From Betaproteobacteria bacterium (GTDB lineage Bacteria; Pseudomonadota; Gammaproteobacteria; Burkholderiales; Casimicrobiaceae): 64,000 nucleotides of DNA. Under the pieces are notes generated by a model. That model saw nothing but the letters and a program-made list of their open reading frames with translations, was not told the DNA's origin and did no database searches. The first letter of the stretch is position 1, and each line of letters opens with the position of its first letter. The position numbers and the translations under genes were made by a program. Below are positions 42,729-51,571 of the stretch, in pieces. The stretch spans positions 186,001 through 250,000 of the forward strand of contig JAAFIS010000001.1 in assembly GCA_013298695.1 (NCBI GenBank). Direction: 5' to 3'.

Positions 42729-43871
42729 CTACTTTTCAATGACTTCAAACGCCAAAAATTGCGTGATCTGGCGACGATTGAAGTTGTCGTCGCTGACGAC
42801 GATGAGCGTGCGATTTCCGTTCGCCAAACGTGGTCCGAAGGTCATGGCTTCCGTGTTATCGAGGCGCTGCAAATTGAGCGAATCGAAGTTGATGATGAGG
42901 GTTTTTTTCACGACGCGGTGATTGTCGGGGTTGAGTGCTGCGATGTTTTTGGTGTCGCTGCCATCGCGGGTGTCGATGAGATAAATGCGCAGCGAATTGC
43001 CAACGCCTACTGAGAAACTTCGCTCTAACACCAGCATGCGATGCTCGTCGAACATGAGCACCTCAGGGACGCCGTTATCTGCATACGCAGTGGGCGGCAT
43101 CGGGCGATGTGGAATTGCATCGGATTGATAGGCGATTTGGCGCAGCGCTTTGCCGCTTGCGATTTCGTATTGCGTGATGCGCAGGGGTGCGCCGCCGCTC
43201 GCCACGCTCGGCGTTGCGCCATCTTCATAAATCGGCCCTTCCATGGCGACCCACACGCTTTTGCCGTCGCGAGCGATTGTCATGCCTTCAAAGGTTGTGT
43301 TGTCGCGCGAACCAGTGTCGCCTGGCTTCATTGCAAACATCGGCGAGGTTGGGATTTCGCGAATGAAACTGCCATCGATTCTCATTTCGCGCAGGAACGG
43401 TGAGAGGTTTAACTTTTTGTCGCCCTCACTCGTCCAGAGCAGCGTGTCGGTTTCGGCGCGGTAGCGAATGGCTTCGGGATCGGGCACGTTGAGCGGATCG
43501 GTTTTCTGACTGCCAAACGAACTACCGTCGGGTTTTTTGAGCAAGGTCACAGCGGTGAACACGGGCTTAGCAAACTCGGTGCTGGTGATGTTTAGTTTGG
43601 CCGTATAAAAGCGCGCAGGATCATTGTCTGAGCGATCATCTGAGAGCAGATAAAACACGTTGCGCGCAACGTCATAGTCGATGCCCGAGATACCACCGAA
43701 GACGGTGTTGTCTACTTGCGACCGGTGCTCGATAGTTTGCTCGCCGATAAGCCGTAAGCTCAGCGCCGAAATCTTTGCGGTCGCCGAAGTCGATGGCGGT
43801 GCAACCGAACAACCCGACGCGACAAACCCGAACAAACAAGCGAGGGCGAATTGAGCAAAGATCTTGAACAT
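42729..43871 (-). CDS. Esterase-like / phytase-like beta-propeller lipoprotein
   Basis: This 380-residue protein has a signal peptide ending at lipobox VASGC from ATG 43871, so it should be a lipoprotein. The body matches the phytase-like domain family (esterase-like activity of phytase): GGISGIDYDVARNVFYLLSDDRSD, DPEAIRYRAETDTLLWTSEGD, FEGMTIARDGKSVWVAMEGP, NTEAMTFGPRLANGNRTLIVVSDDNF. Such proteins are predicted propellers that release phosphate or hydrolyse esters, but the substrate is not established. Confidence 0.85.
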   Translation of the reverse strand: MFKIFAQFALACLFGFVASGCSVAPPSTSATAKISALSLRLIGEQTIEHRSQVDNTVFGGISGIDYDVARNVFYLLSDDRSDNDPARFYTAKLNITSTEFAKPVFTAVTLLKKPDGSSFGSQKTDPLNVPDPEAIRYRAETDTLLWTSEGDKKLNLSPFLREMRIDGSFIREIPTSPMFAMKPGDTGSRDNTTFEGMTIARDGKSVWVAMEGPIYEDGATPSVASGGAPLRITQYEIASGKALRQIAYQSDAIPHRPMPPTAYADNGVPEVLMFDEHRMLVLERSFSVGVGNSLRIYLIDTRDGSDTKNIAALNPDNHRVVKKTLIINFDSLNLQRLDNTEAMTFGPRLANGNRTLIVVSDDNFNRRQITQFLAFEVIEK

Positions 43872-43908
43872 GTTATGGAACGATTTGTGTGTGTAAAGGA
43901 TAACTACC

Positions 43909-44805
43909 TTATGCGCGCGGCGCCTTCGCAGCAAGAAGTCGATTCCGCCACCAATTCAACGCTCTGCCGCGAGAGCTCGTGCGCCAAGCCAGTACGAGAG
44001 AAGCCTGCGGCTTTGGCGCGTCAACAATTTTCTCGACCAATTGTTTCTGTTTAATGTGCGCTTTCGCGGACCAGACTGGCAAGTACCCGCCACCGAGCCC
44101 CGCAATTTGCGCGTCTATTTTCGCCCGAATCGAGGGCACGACGAGCCTATCTTGTCCTGAAAGAAGCCCTGTCGTACGTAGCGGCAGGTTTCTCGACGTA
44201 TCGGCGACAGTGATTGCACGAAACTGGCGCACGTCATTTTGTGAAATGGGTTCAGTAGCTCGAGCGAGTGGATGCGAGGGCGCAACGCAATAGGCAAACT
44301 TCACATCAAACAAAGCTTGGGTCGAGAAAAGCGCGCTGTTGGGGATGTCACCAGTCGCGCCAATCACCAGATCGACTCGACGGTCGGTCAGCGCGTCCCA
44401 CGACCCCGCAAGCGTTTCTTCGCTAAACCTCAGCCGCGCGGGGCAAGCTTCTCGAAAATACGCAGCAATGTGTGGCTCGACCCATTGCCACGGCAATATC
44501 GCATCCAGTGCGATCCGAAGCTCGAGCTCCCAGCCTTTCGCCGTTTGCGCGATTTCGGCTTGCAACTGCGCAGCGCGTTCCAACAACACCCGGCCTTCTT
44601 CAAGCAACAATTTTCCTGCGGGAGTGAGTGTTGCGCGGTATCCGCGTCGGTCAAAAATCAAAACGTCTAAATCGTCTTCCAGTTTTCGAATGGAGTAGGT
44701 CAACGCCGAGGGGACTTTTCCAAGCGCATTTGCTGCCCGCGCGAAGCTCCCCAACCGGTCAATGGCGTCGATCAATTCAAGCGATTCCAATGTAAGTTTA
44801 AGCAT
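43909..44805 (-). CDS. LysR-family transcriptional regulator
   Basis: This 298-residue regulator has an N-terminal helix-turn-helix (IDRLGSFARAANALGKVPSALTYSIRKLEDDL) and a substrate-binding domain from about residue 90. ATG 44805 is preferred to TTG 44811. It is divergent from the pirin gene, the usual position of an autoregulated LysR regulator beside its targets. TTGAATAAGTGCATCAA (44816-44832) in the shared gap is an imperfect T-N11-A dyad and a plausible binding site. Related regulators control pirin/quinone reductase units under oxidative or quinone stress. Confidence 0.92.
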   Translation of the reverse strand: MLKLTLESLELIDAIDRLGSFARAANALGKVPSALTYSIRKLEDDLDVLIFDRRGYRATLTPAGKLLLEEGRVLLERAAQLQAEIAQTAKGWELELRIALDAILPWQWVEPHIAAYFREACPARLRFSEETLAGSWDALTDRRVDLVIGATGDIPNSALFSTQALFDVKFAYCVAPSHPLARATEPISQNDVRQFRAITVADTSRNLPLRTTGLLSGQDRLVVPSIRAKIDAQIAGLGGGYLPVWSAKAHIKQKQLVEKIVDAPKPQASLVLAWRTSSRGRALNWWRNRLLAAKAPRA

Positions 44806-44896
44806 GTACAAAAAATTTGAATAAGTGCATCAATTCTGCCTGCTTTTGTTCGCGCGTAGTAATCACCAAAATTAGAGCGGTCGAAAGGAGATTTTT

Positions 44897-45607
44897 ATGT
44901 TGACACTGCGCAAATCAGATGAACGAGGTTACGCCAACCACGGTTGGCTGGAGAGTCGTTTTAGTTTCTCGTTCGCAGAATACCAAGATCCGAACCATGT
45001 TCACTTCGGTCCGCTTCGTGTGATCAATGACGACTACATCGAAGCCGGAAAAGGCTTTGGTACCCACGGGCACCGCGACATGGAGATCGTGACCTACGTG
45101 CTTGAAGGCGCGGTGGCACATAAAGATTCGCTCGGGAATGCGGGCGAAATTGTTCCCGGAGAAGTGCAGCGGATGAGCGCCGGGCGCGGCATCATGCATA
45201 GCGAGTTCAACCCGCGCGCAAACGAGCGCACGCATCTGCTGCAAATTTGGATCATTCCAGACCGTACTGGTGGAAGCGCGTCTTACGAACAAAAAGCGTA
45301 TTCCGCTGAGGAAAAGCGCGGGAAATTGCGATTGGTTGCATCGCCCGATGGCGCGCTGGATTCAGTAACGATTCAACAAAACGCGCGGATGTATGCAGGT
45401 TTGTTTGATGGTGACGAATCGGCTGTACACCCGCTGGAGAAAGGTCGTCTCGCCTATGTGCATGTTGCGCGCGGCGAGGTATCGGTCAACGGTATTACGC
45501 TCGCAACGGGTGATGCCGCGAAAATCGAAAACGAAAGTGAGGTTCGCATTGACTCTGGCGACCAATCAGAGGTGCTGCTGTTTGATTTGGCACCTCTCAA
45601 TTCATGA
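44897..45607 (+). CDS. Pirin-family protein (bicupin)
   Basis: This 236-residue cytosolic bicupin resembles YhaK/YhhW. Metal-binding cupin motif 1 is FGTHGHRDMEIVTYVLEGAVAHKDSLGN, and HSEFNPR carries further ligand positions. Pirins of this type can show quercetin dioxygenase activity or act as redox sensors. An excellent ribosome site (AAAGGAGA) precedes ATG 44897. Next come DUF2798 and WrbA-like genes, a module seen repeatedly beside LysR regulators in proteobacteria. Confidence 0.92.
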   Translation: MLTLRKSDERGYANHGWLESRFSFSFAEYQDPNHVHFGPLRVINDDYIEAGKGFGTHGHRDMEIVTYVLEGAVAHKDSLGNAGEIVPGEVQRMSAGRGIMHSEFNPRANERTHLLQIWIIPDRTGGSASYEQKAYSAEEKRGKLRLVASPDGALDSVTIQQNARMYAGLFDGDESAVHPLEKGRLAYVHVARGEVSVNGITLATGDAAKIENESEVRIDSGDQSEVLLFDLAPLNS

Positions 45608-45651
45608 ACGCTGCGCAACGAGCCTTCGTTCCGATTGAGCGAAAGGTATCG

Positions 45652-45891
45652 ATGAAGTTTCACCCAAGGTACACGCCGGTGTTGATCGCCTTTTTCATCT
45701 CGCTGTTCATGAGCGTGCTGATGTCGGGCGTGGTGACGGCGATCAACTTGGGGCTCGAAGGGTTTGTTTCTCATTGGGCCCGCGCCTGGATTCGGGTGTG
45801 GCCCATTGCGTTTGTTGCGGCACTGATCGCGGGGCCGCTTGCGCGCGCTTTAGTGTCACGGATCGTGTTTTCTATTCCGCCGCGAAGCTAG
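45652..45891 (+). CDS. Small DUF2798 membrane protein
   Basis: This 79-residue protein has two predicted membrane helices (about residues 8-30 and 45-68). It matches the DUF2798 pattern: HPRYTPVLIAFFISLFMSVLMSGVVTAIN, followed by WIRVWPIAFVAALIAGPLARALVSRIV. ATG 45652 is preferred; the frame is open to an upstream ATG at 45604 that overlaps the pirin stop, which would add 16 residues. The function is unknown. Confidence 0.8.
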   Translation: MKFHPRYTPVLIAFFISLFMSVLMSGVVTAINLGLEGFVSHWARAWIRVWPIAFVAALIAGPLARALVSRIVFSIPPRS

Positions 45892-45950
45892 GTTCGCAGC
45901 GCGTTTTTCCTAAGAGGTTCAACGCCTCAGTTTCATCAAGAAAGTTCACT

Positions 45951-46505
45951 ATGACTACAGTTTCCATCGTCTATCACTCAGGTTACGGACACACGAAAGC
46001 AATCGCTGAGGCGGTGCAGAAAGGCGCGGCTGCGGCTGGCGCACAGGTTCACTTGATGGCCGTTGACGCGATCAACTGGGACACACTGAATGGGTCGCAC
46101 GCGATCATCTTCGGTTCACCCACTTACATGGGCGGCCCATCGGGTCAGTTCAAAATGTTTGCCGACGCCACGAGCAAGGTTTGGTTTACCTACGGCTGGA
46201 AAGACAAGATCGCAGCGGGCTTCACCGTCTCGTCCTCACGCAACGGCGACAAAGCGTCCACGCTTTCGTATTTCCAAACACTCGCGATGCAGCATCACAT
46301 GGTTTGGGTGGGTAACGACGTGCCACCGGGCAACAAAGACAGCAAAGGCACCGAAGGCGACATGAATCGCTTGGGCGCAGCTGCGGGTCTTATGGCGCAA
46401 GGTAATGCGGACCAAGGCGTTGAAGGGATTCACGAGAGTGATTTCCGCACTGCTGAGGCGTTTGGCAAACGTGTCGCCAACGCGACAGCACGCTGGAACA
46501 AGTAA
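45951..46505 (+). CDS. Flavodoxin-like NAD(P)H:quinone oxidoreductase (WrbA-like)
   Basis: This 184-residue cytosolic flavoprotein has an FMN-binding loop SIVYHSGYGHTKAIAEAV, then GSPTYMGGPSGQFKMFADATSKVW and GFTVSSSRNGDKASTL. It reduces quinones by two electrons to avoid semiquinone radicals. ATG 45951 starts the conserved MTTVSIVYHS; the upstream open frame overlaps DUF2798 and is not coding. It is the last gene of the pirin module. Confidence 0.92.
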   Translation: MTTVSIVYHSGYGHTKAIAEAVQKGAAAAGAQVHLMAVDAINWDTLNGSHAIIFGSPTYMGGPSGQFKMFADATSKVWFTYGWKDKIAAGFTVSSSRNGDKASTLSYFQTLAMQHHMVWVGNDVPPGNKDSKGTEGDMNRLGAAAGLMAQGNADQGVEGIHESDFRTAEAFGKRVANATARWNK

Positions 46506-46521
46506 ACAGCATATTCGCGCG

Positions 46522-46606
46522 TCGCCCAGTTGAATTGGGCAAACGGATAGATTATGCGATTTAACGAATAACTATTGGAATGCGACGTTAGCCTATTAAA
46601 TGCGGC
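46522..46606. repeat. Paired-palindrome element, copy 9
   Basis: The left box GCCCAGTTGAATTGGGC ends at 46540 and is a near-perfect 17-bp palindrome. The right box GCCTATTAAATGCGGC starts at 46591 (inner spacing 50), and the centre reads AACGAA (46563-46568). It lies between convergent genes. Confidence 0.8.
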
Positions 46607-46637
46607 ATTACATATCGATAGTTGGTGACCTTGATCT

Positions 46638-47549
46638 TCACCACAACCAAGCGGCGCCGCGCACGCCGCTCGAATCGCCGTGAACGTTTTTTCGAATCGG
46701 CGTTTCAACATAGTCGCTAAACACATACTTAGAAAGTAATCGCGGAACGTTGTCGTAGATTCGCGAAACGTTTGAGACGCCGCCGCCGAGCACGATAACG
46801 TCTGGGTCAAACAGATTGATGACGCTTGCGAGCGATCGAGCCATTCGATCTTCGACCTGCTGAAGATAATATTCCGCCTGATCGTCTCCGGTCGCTGCTA
46901 GCGACACGACGTCTTGTGTTTTCAATTTTCCGTCGCGGAAATGTCGTGAAATACCAGTGCCCGAAAGCCAGGTCTCGATGCAGCCGTGCTTTCCGCAATA
47001 GCATTGATGTGCGCCAGAGCCTTCAAGCTCATCGGCTTTCGGCCACGGCAACGGGTTGTGTCCCCATTCGCCTGCGATGCCATGTAGCCCCGCGTGAACA
47101 GCGCGGTTAACGACGAGTCCGCCGCCGCATCCGGTGCCAAAGATAACGCCGAACACGCTTTGTGCGCCGTGTCCCGCGCCATCAACGGCCTCGGAAAGGG
47201 CAAAGCAGTTCGCGTCGTTGGCGATGCGGACTTCTCGAGCAAGCACCTTTTCGAGCATTTGCTTGATCGGTTGGCCATTGAGCGCGACGGTATTGGAGCC
47301 ACGCAGCAATTGTGTTCGCGGCGATATTGATCCCGGCGTCCCGACGCCAACGCTGCACGGCGCGCCTGCGGCTGCTTCAGCTTTCAACACGAGCAGCGCG
47401 ATTGCTTGCACGATTTCTCCCGCGCCAGATTGCGGCGTTGGCATACGCTCGCGCCAAACGAGGTCACCGCTCGGCGAGATCACGACCGCTTCGATTTTCG
47501 TGCCGCCGAGATCGACACCGATACGCCAAGGGTTGCTTTGCGCGTTCAT
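46638..47549 (-). CDS. ROK-family fructokinase
   Basis: This 303-residue sugar kinase has the ATP loop IGVDLGGTKIEAVV, the catalytic region NDANCFALSEAVDGAGHG, the ROK zinc cluster HQCYCGKHGCIETWLSG and VIVLGGGVSNV. It resembles Mak-type fructokinases and would phosphorylate the fructose released when sucrose phosphorylase splits sucrose. It follows the LacI gene with a 4-bp overlap. Fructose as substrate is inferred from the locus; glucose or mannose cannot be ruled out. Confidence 0.9.
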   Translation of the reverse strand: MNAQSNPWRIGVDLGGTKIEAVVISPSGDLVWRERMPTPQSGAGEIVQAIALLVLKAEAAAGAPCSVGVGTPGSISPRTQLLRGSNTVALNGQPIKQMLEKVLAREVRIANDANCFALSEAVDGAGHGAQSVFGVIFGTGCGGGLVVNRAVHAGLHGIAGEWGHNPLPWPKADELEGSGAHQCYCGKHGCIETWLSGTGISRHFRDGKLKTQDVVSLAATGDDQAEYYLQQVEDRMARSLASVINLFDPDVIVLGGGVSNVSRIYDNVPRLLSKYVFSDYVETPIRKNVHGDSSGVRGAAWLW

Positions 47550-48622
47550 CGTTGTTTTTTAGTGGTAGCACTCGGCGACGTTTTTTTCTTTGCAGTCTGA
47601 ACGGTGTGTGTCGATTCTCGTTTGACCAGCGTTGTGTTCAAAACGGTCATCGTCGGGGCATTGCCGTCTTTGGCCTGGAGTACGCCTTCAACTAGGGCGC
47701 GCGCTGCCTCAGCGAGCGGCTGCCGGACGCTGGTCAATGTCGGATGCACCTGGCTGGCAAGCGCCAAATCGTCATAGCCGACCACTTTGATGTCCTCCGG
47801 CACGCGCACACCACGAGCACTCAGCAGCGCGTTTGCGGTCATTGCCATCAAATCAGAACAAGCAAACAGCGCGTCAAAGTCGGTAGTGTGTGCAAACAAA
47901 TCATCGAGCGCAGCACGTGCAGCTTGCGCTTCAAAGGGGATTGCTGCCGTGAGTCCGGGGTTCACCATCTTGCCGTTAGCGATCAACGCATCGCGGTAAC
48001 CCTCAAAGCGCAGCGCAACTTCCGGCAGGCGCGTATCGCCAAGAAACATTATTTTTCGGCAACCGCACGCGATGAGATGCTCGGTCGCGAGACGACCGCC
48101 AATGCGATTGTCACTACCCACGATAAAGTAGTTGGAACCCGGTAGCGCGGCGCCCCACACTGCAATAGGTACGCCGCGACCAGCAAGCGCGGTGAGCGCG
48201 TAGTGGTGTAGCCACTGACCGATCACAACAATGCCGAGCGCACGCCCCGAGCTTGCCAAGCCTTCAATGTCGTCGATCCGAGCTTCATCAACCCGAGTGA
48301 GCAACATGTCATAGCCTTGCGACGTTAATGCGTCCGCGAGTTCTCCGAGCAGGGCAATAAAGAACGGATCCGACACCGGCTGCTGATCAGAAGTTGATTT
48401 TGGTAGCACTACTGCAATCGTTTGCGATTGGCCGCGACGAAGGTTTTGCGCGCCCACATTTGCGCTAAAGCGTAGCGACCGCGCTAGGTCGGTAATCCGC
48501 TTGCGCGTCTCCTCGTTAACCAAGCTGCTTCCAGCAAGTGCACGTGAAACGGTGGAGACCGATACGCCCGCTATACGGGCAATATCCACCATTTGCGTCT
48601 TGTTAGCTTGCGTTTTTTTCAT
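47546..48622 (-). CDS. LacI-family repressor of the sucrose locus
   Basis: This 358-residue regulator has a LacI helix-turn-helix and hinge (MVDIARIAGVSVSTVSRALAGSSLVNEETRKRI) and a periplasmic-binding-protein-like effector domain (VVLPKSTSDQQPVSDPFFIALL, FLGDTRLPEVALRFEGYRDAL, DDLALASQVHPTLTSVRQPL). The C-terminal tail is Lys/Thr-rich. Two palindromes with the core TGCAAACGTTTGCA, a classic LacI-family target, lie upstream of the TonB-dependent receptor and between sucrose phosphorylase and the permease. It is translationally coupled to the kinase gene. The effector is probably sucrose or a derived sugar. Confidence 0.93.
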   Translation of the reverse strand: MKKTQANKTQMVDIARIAGVSVSTVSRALAGSSLVNEETRKRITDLARSLRFSANVGAQNLRRGQSQTIAVVLPKSTSDQQPVSDPFFIALLGELADALTSQGYDMLLTRVDEARIDDIEGLASSGRALGIVVIGQWLHHYALTALAGRGVPIAVWGAALPGSNYFIVGSDNRIGGRLATEHLIACGCRKIMFLGDTRLPEVALRFEGYRDALIANGKMVNPGLTAAIPFEAQAARAALDDLFAHTTDFDALFACSDLMAMTANALLSARGVRVPEDIKVVGYDDLALASQVHPTLTSVRQPLAEAARALVEGVLQAKDGNAPTMTVLNTTLVKRESTHTVQTAKKKTSPSATTKKQR

Positions 48623-49001
48623 GGGGATTAGTTTGTATAGACACGTTGCTAAGGCTAAGAATTATGAAGGAACCGCGCAGCCCTGCAGTTTACTTGTAGG
48701 AGTAAAACAAGTTGAGAGCGCGTAGCTCCCGACGAGCAAATGTGGTGTTCCTGCAACAATTTTCATTGCTGCAACGCAGCATGAATGGAAATGCAAGATG
48801 TTGTTTTGTAAAGGTAATTCTGCTAATTTGTCGCCAGAGAATTGATCGACTTACAAAATAATGCAAACGTTTGCATAAATTCAGATAACGTGTGATTACA
48901 CTCACGTCCGACGCTTGAAATACACAATAATCCATCCGGAACCCGGTGTGGATCACGCGGAAAACAACACTCATACGCACCCATTGAGGAGAGAGATCAT
49001 C
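48623..49001. other. Divergent regulatory gap between lacI and the receptor gene
   Basis: No gene is supported in this 379-bp stretch. It contains the LacI-type operator at 48861-48876 and should carry promoters for both directions. A 30-codon upstream extension of the receptor frame is open but lacks a ribosome site. Confidence 0.6.
48861..48876. promoter_or_regulatory. LacI-family operator upstream of the receptor gene
   Basis: ATGCAAACGTTTGCAT is a perfect 16-bp palindrome with the central CG typical of LacI-family sites. Its 14-bp core is identical to that of the second site at 53178-53191. It lies 126 bp before the receptor start. Confidence 0.88.
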
Positions 49002-51320
49002 ATGACGCAGTCCATTCACCGTTCAAAGTCGCCGCAGAAAAAAGCAATCGCACTAGCAATTTCGGCGCTGCTTGCAGGACATGCTGTAGCTCAGAGCACG
49101 ACCGACGCGGCCGCCACCGCGAGCGACAAAAAAGCACTCGATCTTGAGCGCGTGGTCGTTACCGCGACCGCATCCCAAGGCTCGAAGATGAAACAAAGCT
49201 TGTCAGTGTCAACACTCGACACGGAGCAAATCCAAGCCACTCAAGCCACCAGCGCGGCTGAAGTGTTGCGCTCAATTCCAGGGATCCGTTCGGAATCTTC
49301 GGGCGGCGAAGGCAACACCAACATTACCGTCCGCGGCGCACCCATTTCAGCTGGCGGCTCTCGCTACGTTCAACTGCAGGAAAACGGCCTGCCTGTGATG
49401 CTCTTTGGCGACGTTGCGTTTGCGACCTCCGACATGTTCCTGCGCATCGACAATAGCCTAGATCAACTCCAGGTGGTACGCGGCGGTTCAGCGTCAACGC
49501 TTGCAACAAACTCACCGGGCGGCGTGATTAACTTCATCACGAAAACTGGGCTTGACAAAGGCGGCAGCATTGGACTTGGGCTAGGTGTTGACTTCAACCA
49601 ACAACGGCTCGACTTTGATTACGGCTCAGGCGTAAACGGCGGATCCAGCTGGCACATCGGAGGTCATCTGCGCAGCGGCGAGGGTGCGCATCCTTCAGGT
49701 GTTCGTCAAGAAAAAGGCGGACAACTGCAGGCAAGTTTTTCACAGAATTTCAGCGGAGGCTCTTTCCGCGTCTACGCGAAATATCTGGATGACAAAACCC
49801 CGACGTTCTTGCCAGTTCCAGTGCGAACTATCAACGGAAAAATCACTGAAGTGCCTGGTGTTGATCCGCGCACCTACACGCCGTACGGTTCAAACTGGGG
49901 CCCGGATTCGGTATTGAATAAAGACAATTCACGCTCAAACACTAACGTCAATGATGGTTTGTCGGTCAAGAACGCGGCCATCGGCGGTGAGCTCATGTTT
50001 GATTTGGGCAACGGCTTTAAGCTCGAAAATCGCGCGCGTTTTTCCGATATCTCGGGGCGCTTTACCGGTGTGTTTCCCTACGGCGACTTAGTACAGGGTA
50101 CCTACGTAATTCAGTCAGGTCCAGATAAAGGAAAGAGCTGGACGGGGCTTGCAACCAATGCCGCGATCTTCAATACGGCGATCGATGACATGGGTAGTTT
50201 CACCAATGATCTGAAGATAAGCAAATCAATTGCTTTGGCTGACAAAGCACGCCTTGACCTAACAGGTGGCCTGTTCTACAGCCAACAAAAGGTTGCGCTT
50301 ACTTGGAACTTCAATCAATACGTGATTCAAGTGGTCAACGAGAATCCCGCGCTCTTGGGCACCACGAAATTTCCAACTGGCGTGATCGGTTTAGCCGCGC
50401 CCGACTTCGGCTTCTGCTGCCAGCGTGCGATCGACGCGAAATACACCACAGTGTCTCCGTATGCTGCAGTGGCCTACGAAGCAGGCCCGTTAAATCTTGA
50501 TGCGAGCGTTCGTTTCGACCGTCAGAGCGCGAGCGGATCGCGCAATCGCGCAGTCGACAACGGTACGCGCTACGTTGCCGCCAATGCGGCTGCGATTGAT
50601 TACGACAAAAACAACACGTCGTTCTCGATGGGGGCAAACTTCCGCTTGGATCGCGATCTGGCGCTTTTTGCACGCTACAGCGACGGTGCCGCTTTCAAAG
50701 CGGATCGCCTGTGGGGTGATGATTATTCGTCGCGAATCAACGGCGAGGTTGCGATCGACAAGTTAAAGCAAGCGGAGGTCGGCGTCAAAGTTCGTAGCGG
50801 CAATTTGAGCGCATTCGTGACGCTGTTTAACGCACGCACCAACGAGTCAAACTACGAAGCCACCACGCAAATCAGCACGACCCGCAGCTACCGCGCTAAT
50901 GGTGTTGAAGTCGAGGCGGCCTTTTTGATGGGTGACTTCCGTCTTGCAGGTGGCCTCACCATCACCGACGCAAAAATAACGGCCGCCAACGATGCATCGG
51001 TTGTTGGCAATACGCCACGCCGGCAAGCGAAAGTTGTCTACCAACTGACGCCGAGTTACTCGTTTGGTAAGTTAAACATTGGCGCGTCTTTAGTTGGCAC
51101 GGGCAAAGCGTTTGGCGATGATGGCAACACGATTACCCAAAAGGGCTTTACGGTCATCAACGCGTTCGCGAACTACGAGGTTATGAAGAATTTGACGCTC
51201 GGGTTAGGGGTTAACAATCTCGGCAACGTCATCGGATACACCGAAGTGGAAGGCGATGGACATGCGGCGCGCTCGATCAACGGGCGTACGGTTAAAGCAA
51301 CACTTCGCTATACGTTCTAG
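49002..51320 (+). CDS. TonB-dependent receptor of the sucrose locus
   Basis: This outer-membrane transporter of about 772 residues has a signal peptide ending GHAVAQ, a plug domain (ERVVVTATASQGSKMKQ, AAEVLRSIPGIRSE, ITVRGAPISAGGSRYVQLQENGLPV, NSPGGVINFITKTG) and a beta-barrel ending in VKATLRYTF. ATG 49002 with GAGGAGAG upstream is the supported start. Position, the LacI operator and neighbouring sucrose genes suggest that sucrose (or a related saccharide) is the ligand, as for SuxA of Xanthomonas. A strong intrinsic terminator follows. Confidence 0.92.
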   Translation: MTQSIHRSKSPQKKAIALAISALLAGHAVAQSTTDAAATASDKKALDLERVVVTATASQGSKMKQSLSVSTLDTEQIQATQATSAAEVLRSIPGIRSESSGGEGNTNITVRGAPISAGGSRYVQLQENGLPVMLFGDVAFATSDMFLRIDNSLDQLQVVRGGSASTLATNSPGGVINFITKTGLDKGGSIGLGLGVDFNQQRLDFDYGSGVNGGSSWHIGGHLRSGEGAHPSGVRQEKGGQLQASFSQNFSGGSFRVYAKYLDDKTPTFLPVPVRTINGKITEVPGVDPRTYTPYGSNWGPDSVLNKDNSRSNTNVNDGLSVKNAAIGGELMFDLGNGFKLENRARFSDISGRFTGVFPYGDLVQGTYVIQSGPDKGKSWTGLATNAAIFNTAIDDMGSFTNDLKISKSIALADKARLDLTGGLFYSQQKVALTWNFNQYVIQVVNENPALLGTTKFPTGVIGLAAPDFGFCCQRAIDAKYTTVSPYAAVAYEAGPLNLDASVRFDRQSASGSRNRAVDNGTRYVAANAAAIDYDKNNTSFSMGANFRLDRDLALFARYSDGAAFKADRLWGDDYSSRINGEVAIDKLKQAEVGVKVRSGNLSAFVTLFNARTNESNYEATTQISTTRSYRANGVEVEAAFLMGDFRLAGGLTITDAKITAANDASVVGNTPRRQAKVVYQLTPSYSFGKLNIGASLVGTGKAFGDDGNTITQKGFTVINAFANYEVMKNLTLGLGVNNLGNVIGYTEVEGDGHAARSINGRTVKATLRYTF

Positions 51321-51411
51321 TCTCAACAAATCGGCACATAAGAAGAAGAGGCGCGCGTCGGGAAGTCCCTCCATCGCCTGGCCGCGCCCAGTCTTGTCTC
51401 TCCACGCTAAC

Positions 51412-51443
51412 GGCGCTCAACTCTTCGAGTTGAGCGCCTTTTT
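51412..51443 (+). terminator. Intrinsic terminator after the receptor gene
   Basis: GGCGCTCAACTC (51412-51423) pairs perfectly with GAGTTGAGCGCC (51427-51438), followed by TTTTT. Its 3' arm forms the left edge of a paired-palindrome element. Confidence 0.92.
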
Positions 51444-51519
51444 AATTGGGCGACAGTCGACTTTATGGCGCTGCGCGGAAAATTAATAAAGCGCGACTGA
51501 CGCCCAGCTAAATTGAGCA
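51434..51519. repeat. Paired-palindrome element, copy 10 (fused to a terminator)
   Basis: The left box GCGCCTTTTTAATTGGGC ends at 51451 and shares its GCGCC and T-run with the preceding terminator. The right box GCCCAGCTAAATTGAGC starts at 51502 (inner spacing 50). The centre reads GCGGAA (51475-51480). It lies between convergent genes. Confidence 0.7.
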
Positions 51520-51571
51520 CTCGCGAATGAGGTGTAGAGGTTTAGCGGACGCGCTGGCGCGGTGCGTAGCG

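Noticed and set aside
45774-45950. N-terminal extension of the WrbA-like protein
   Set aside because: The extension overlaps DUF2798 in another frame; the conserved protein begins at ATG 45951.
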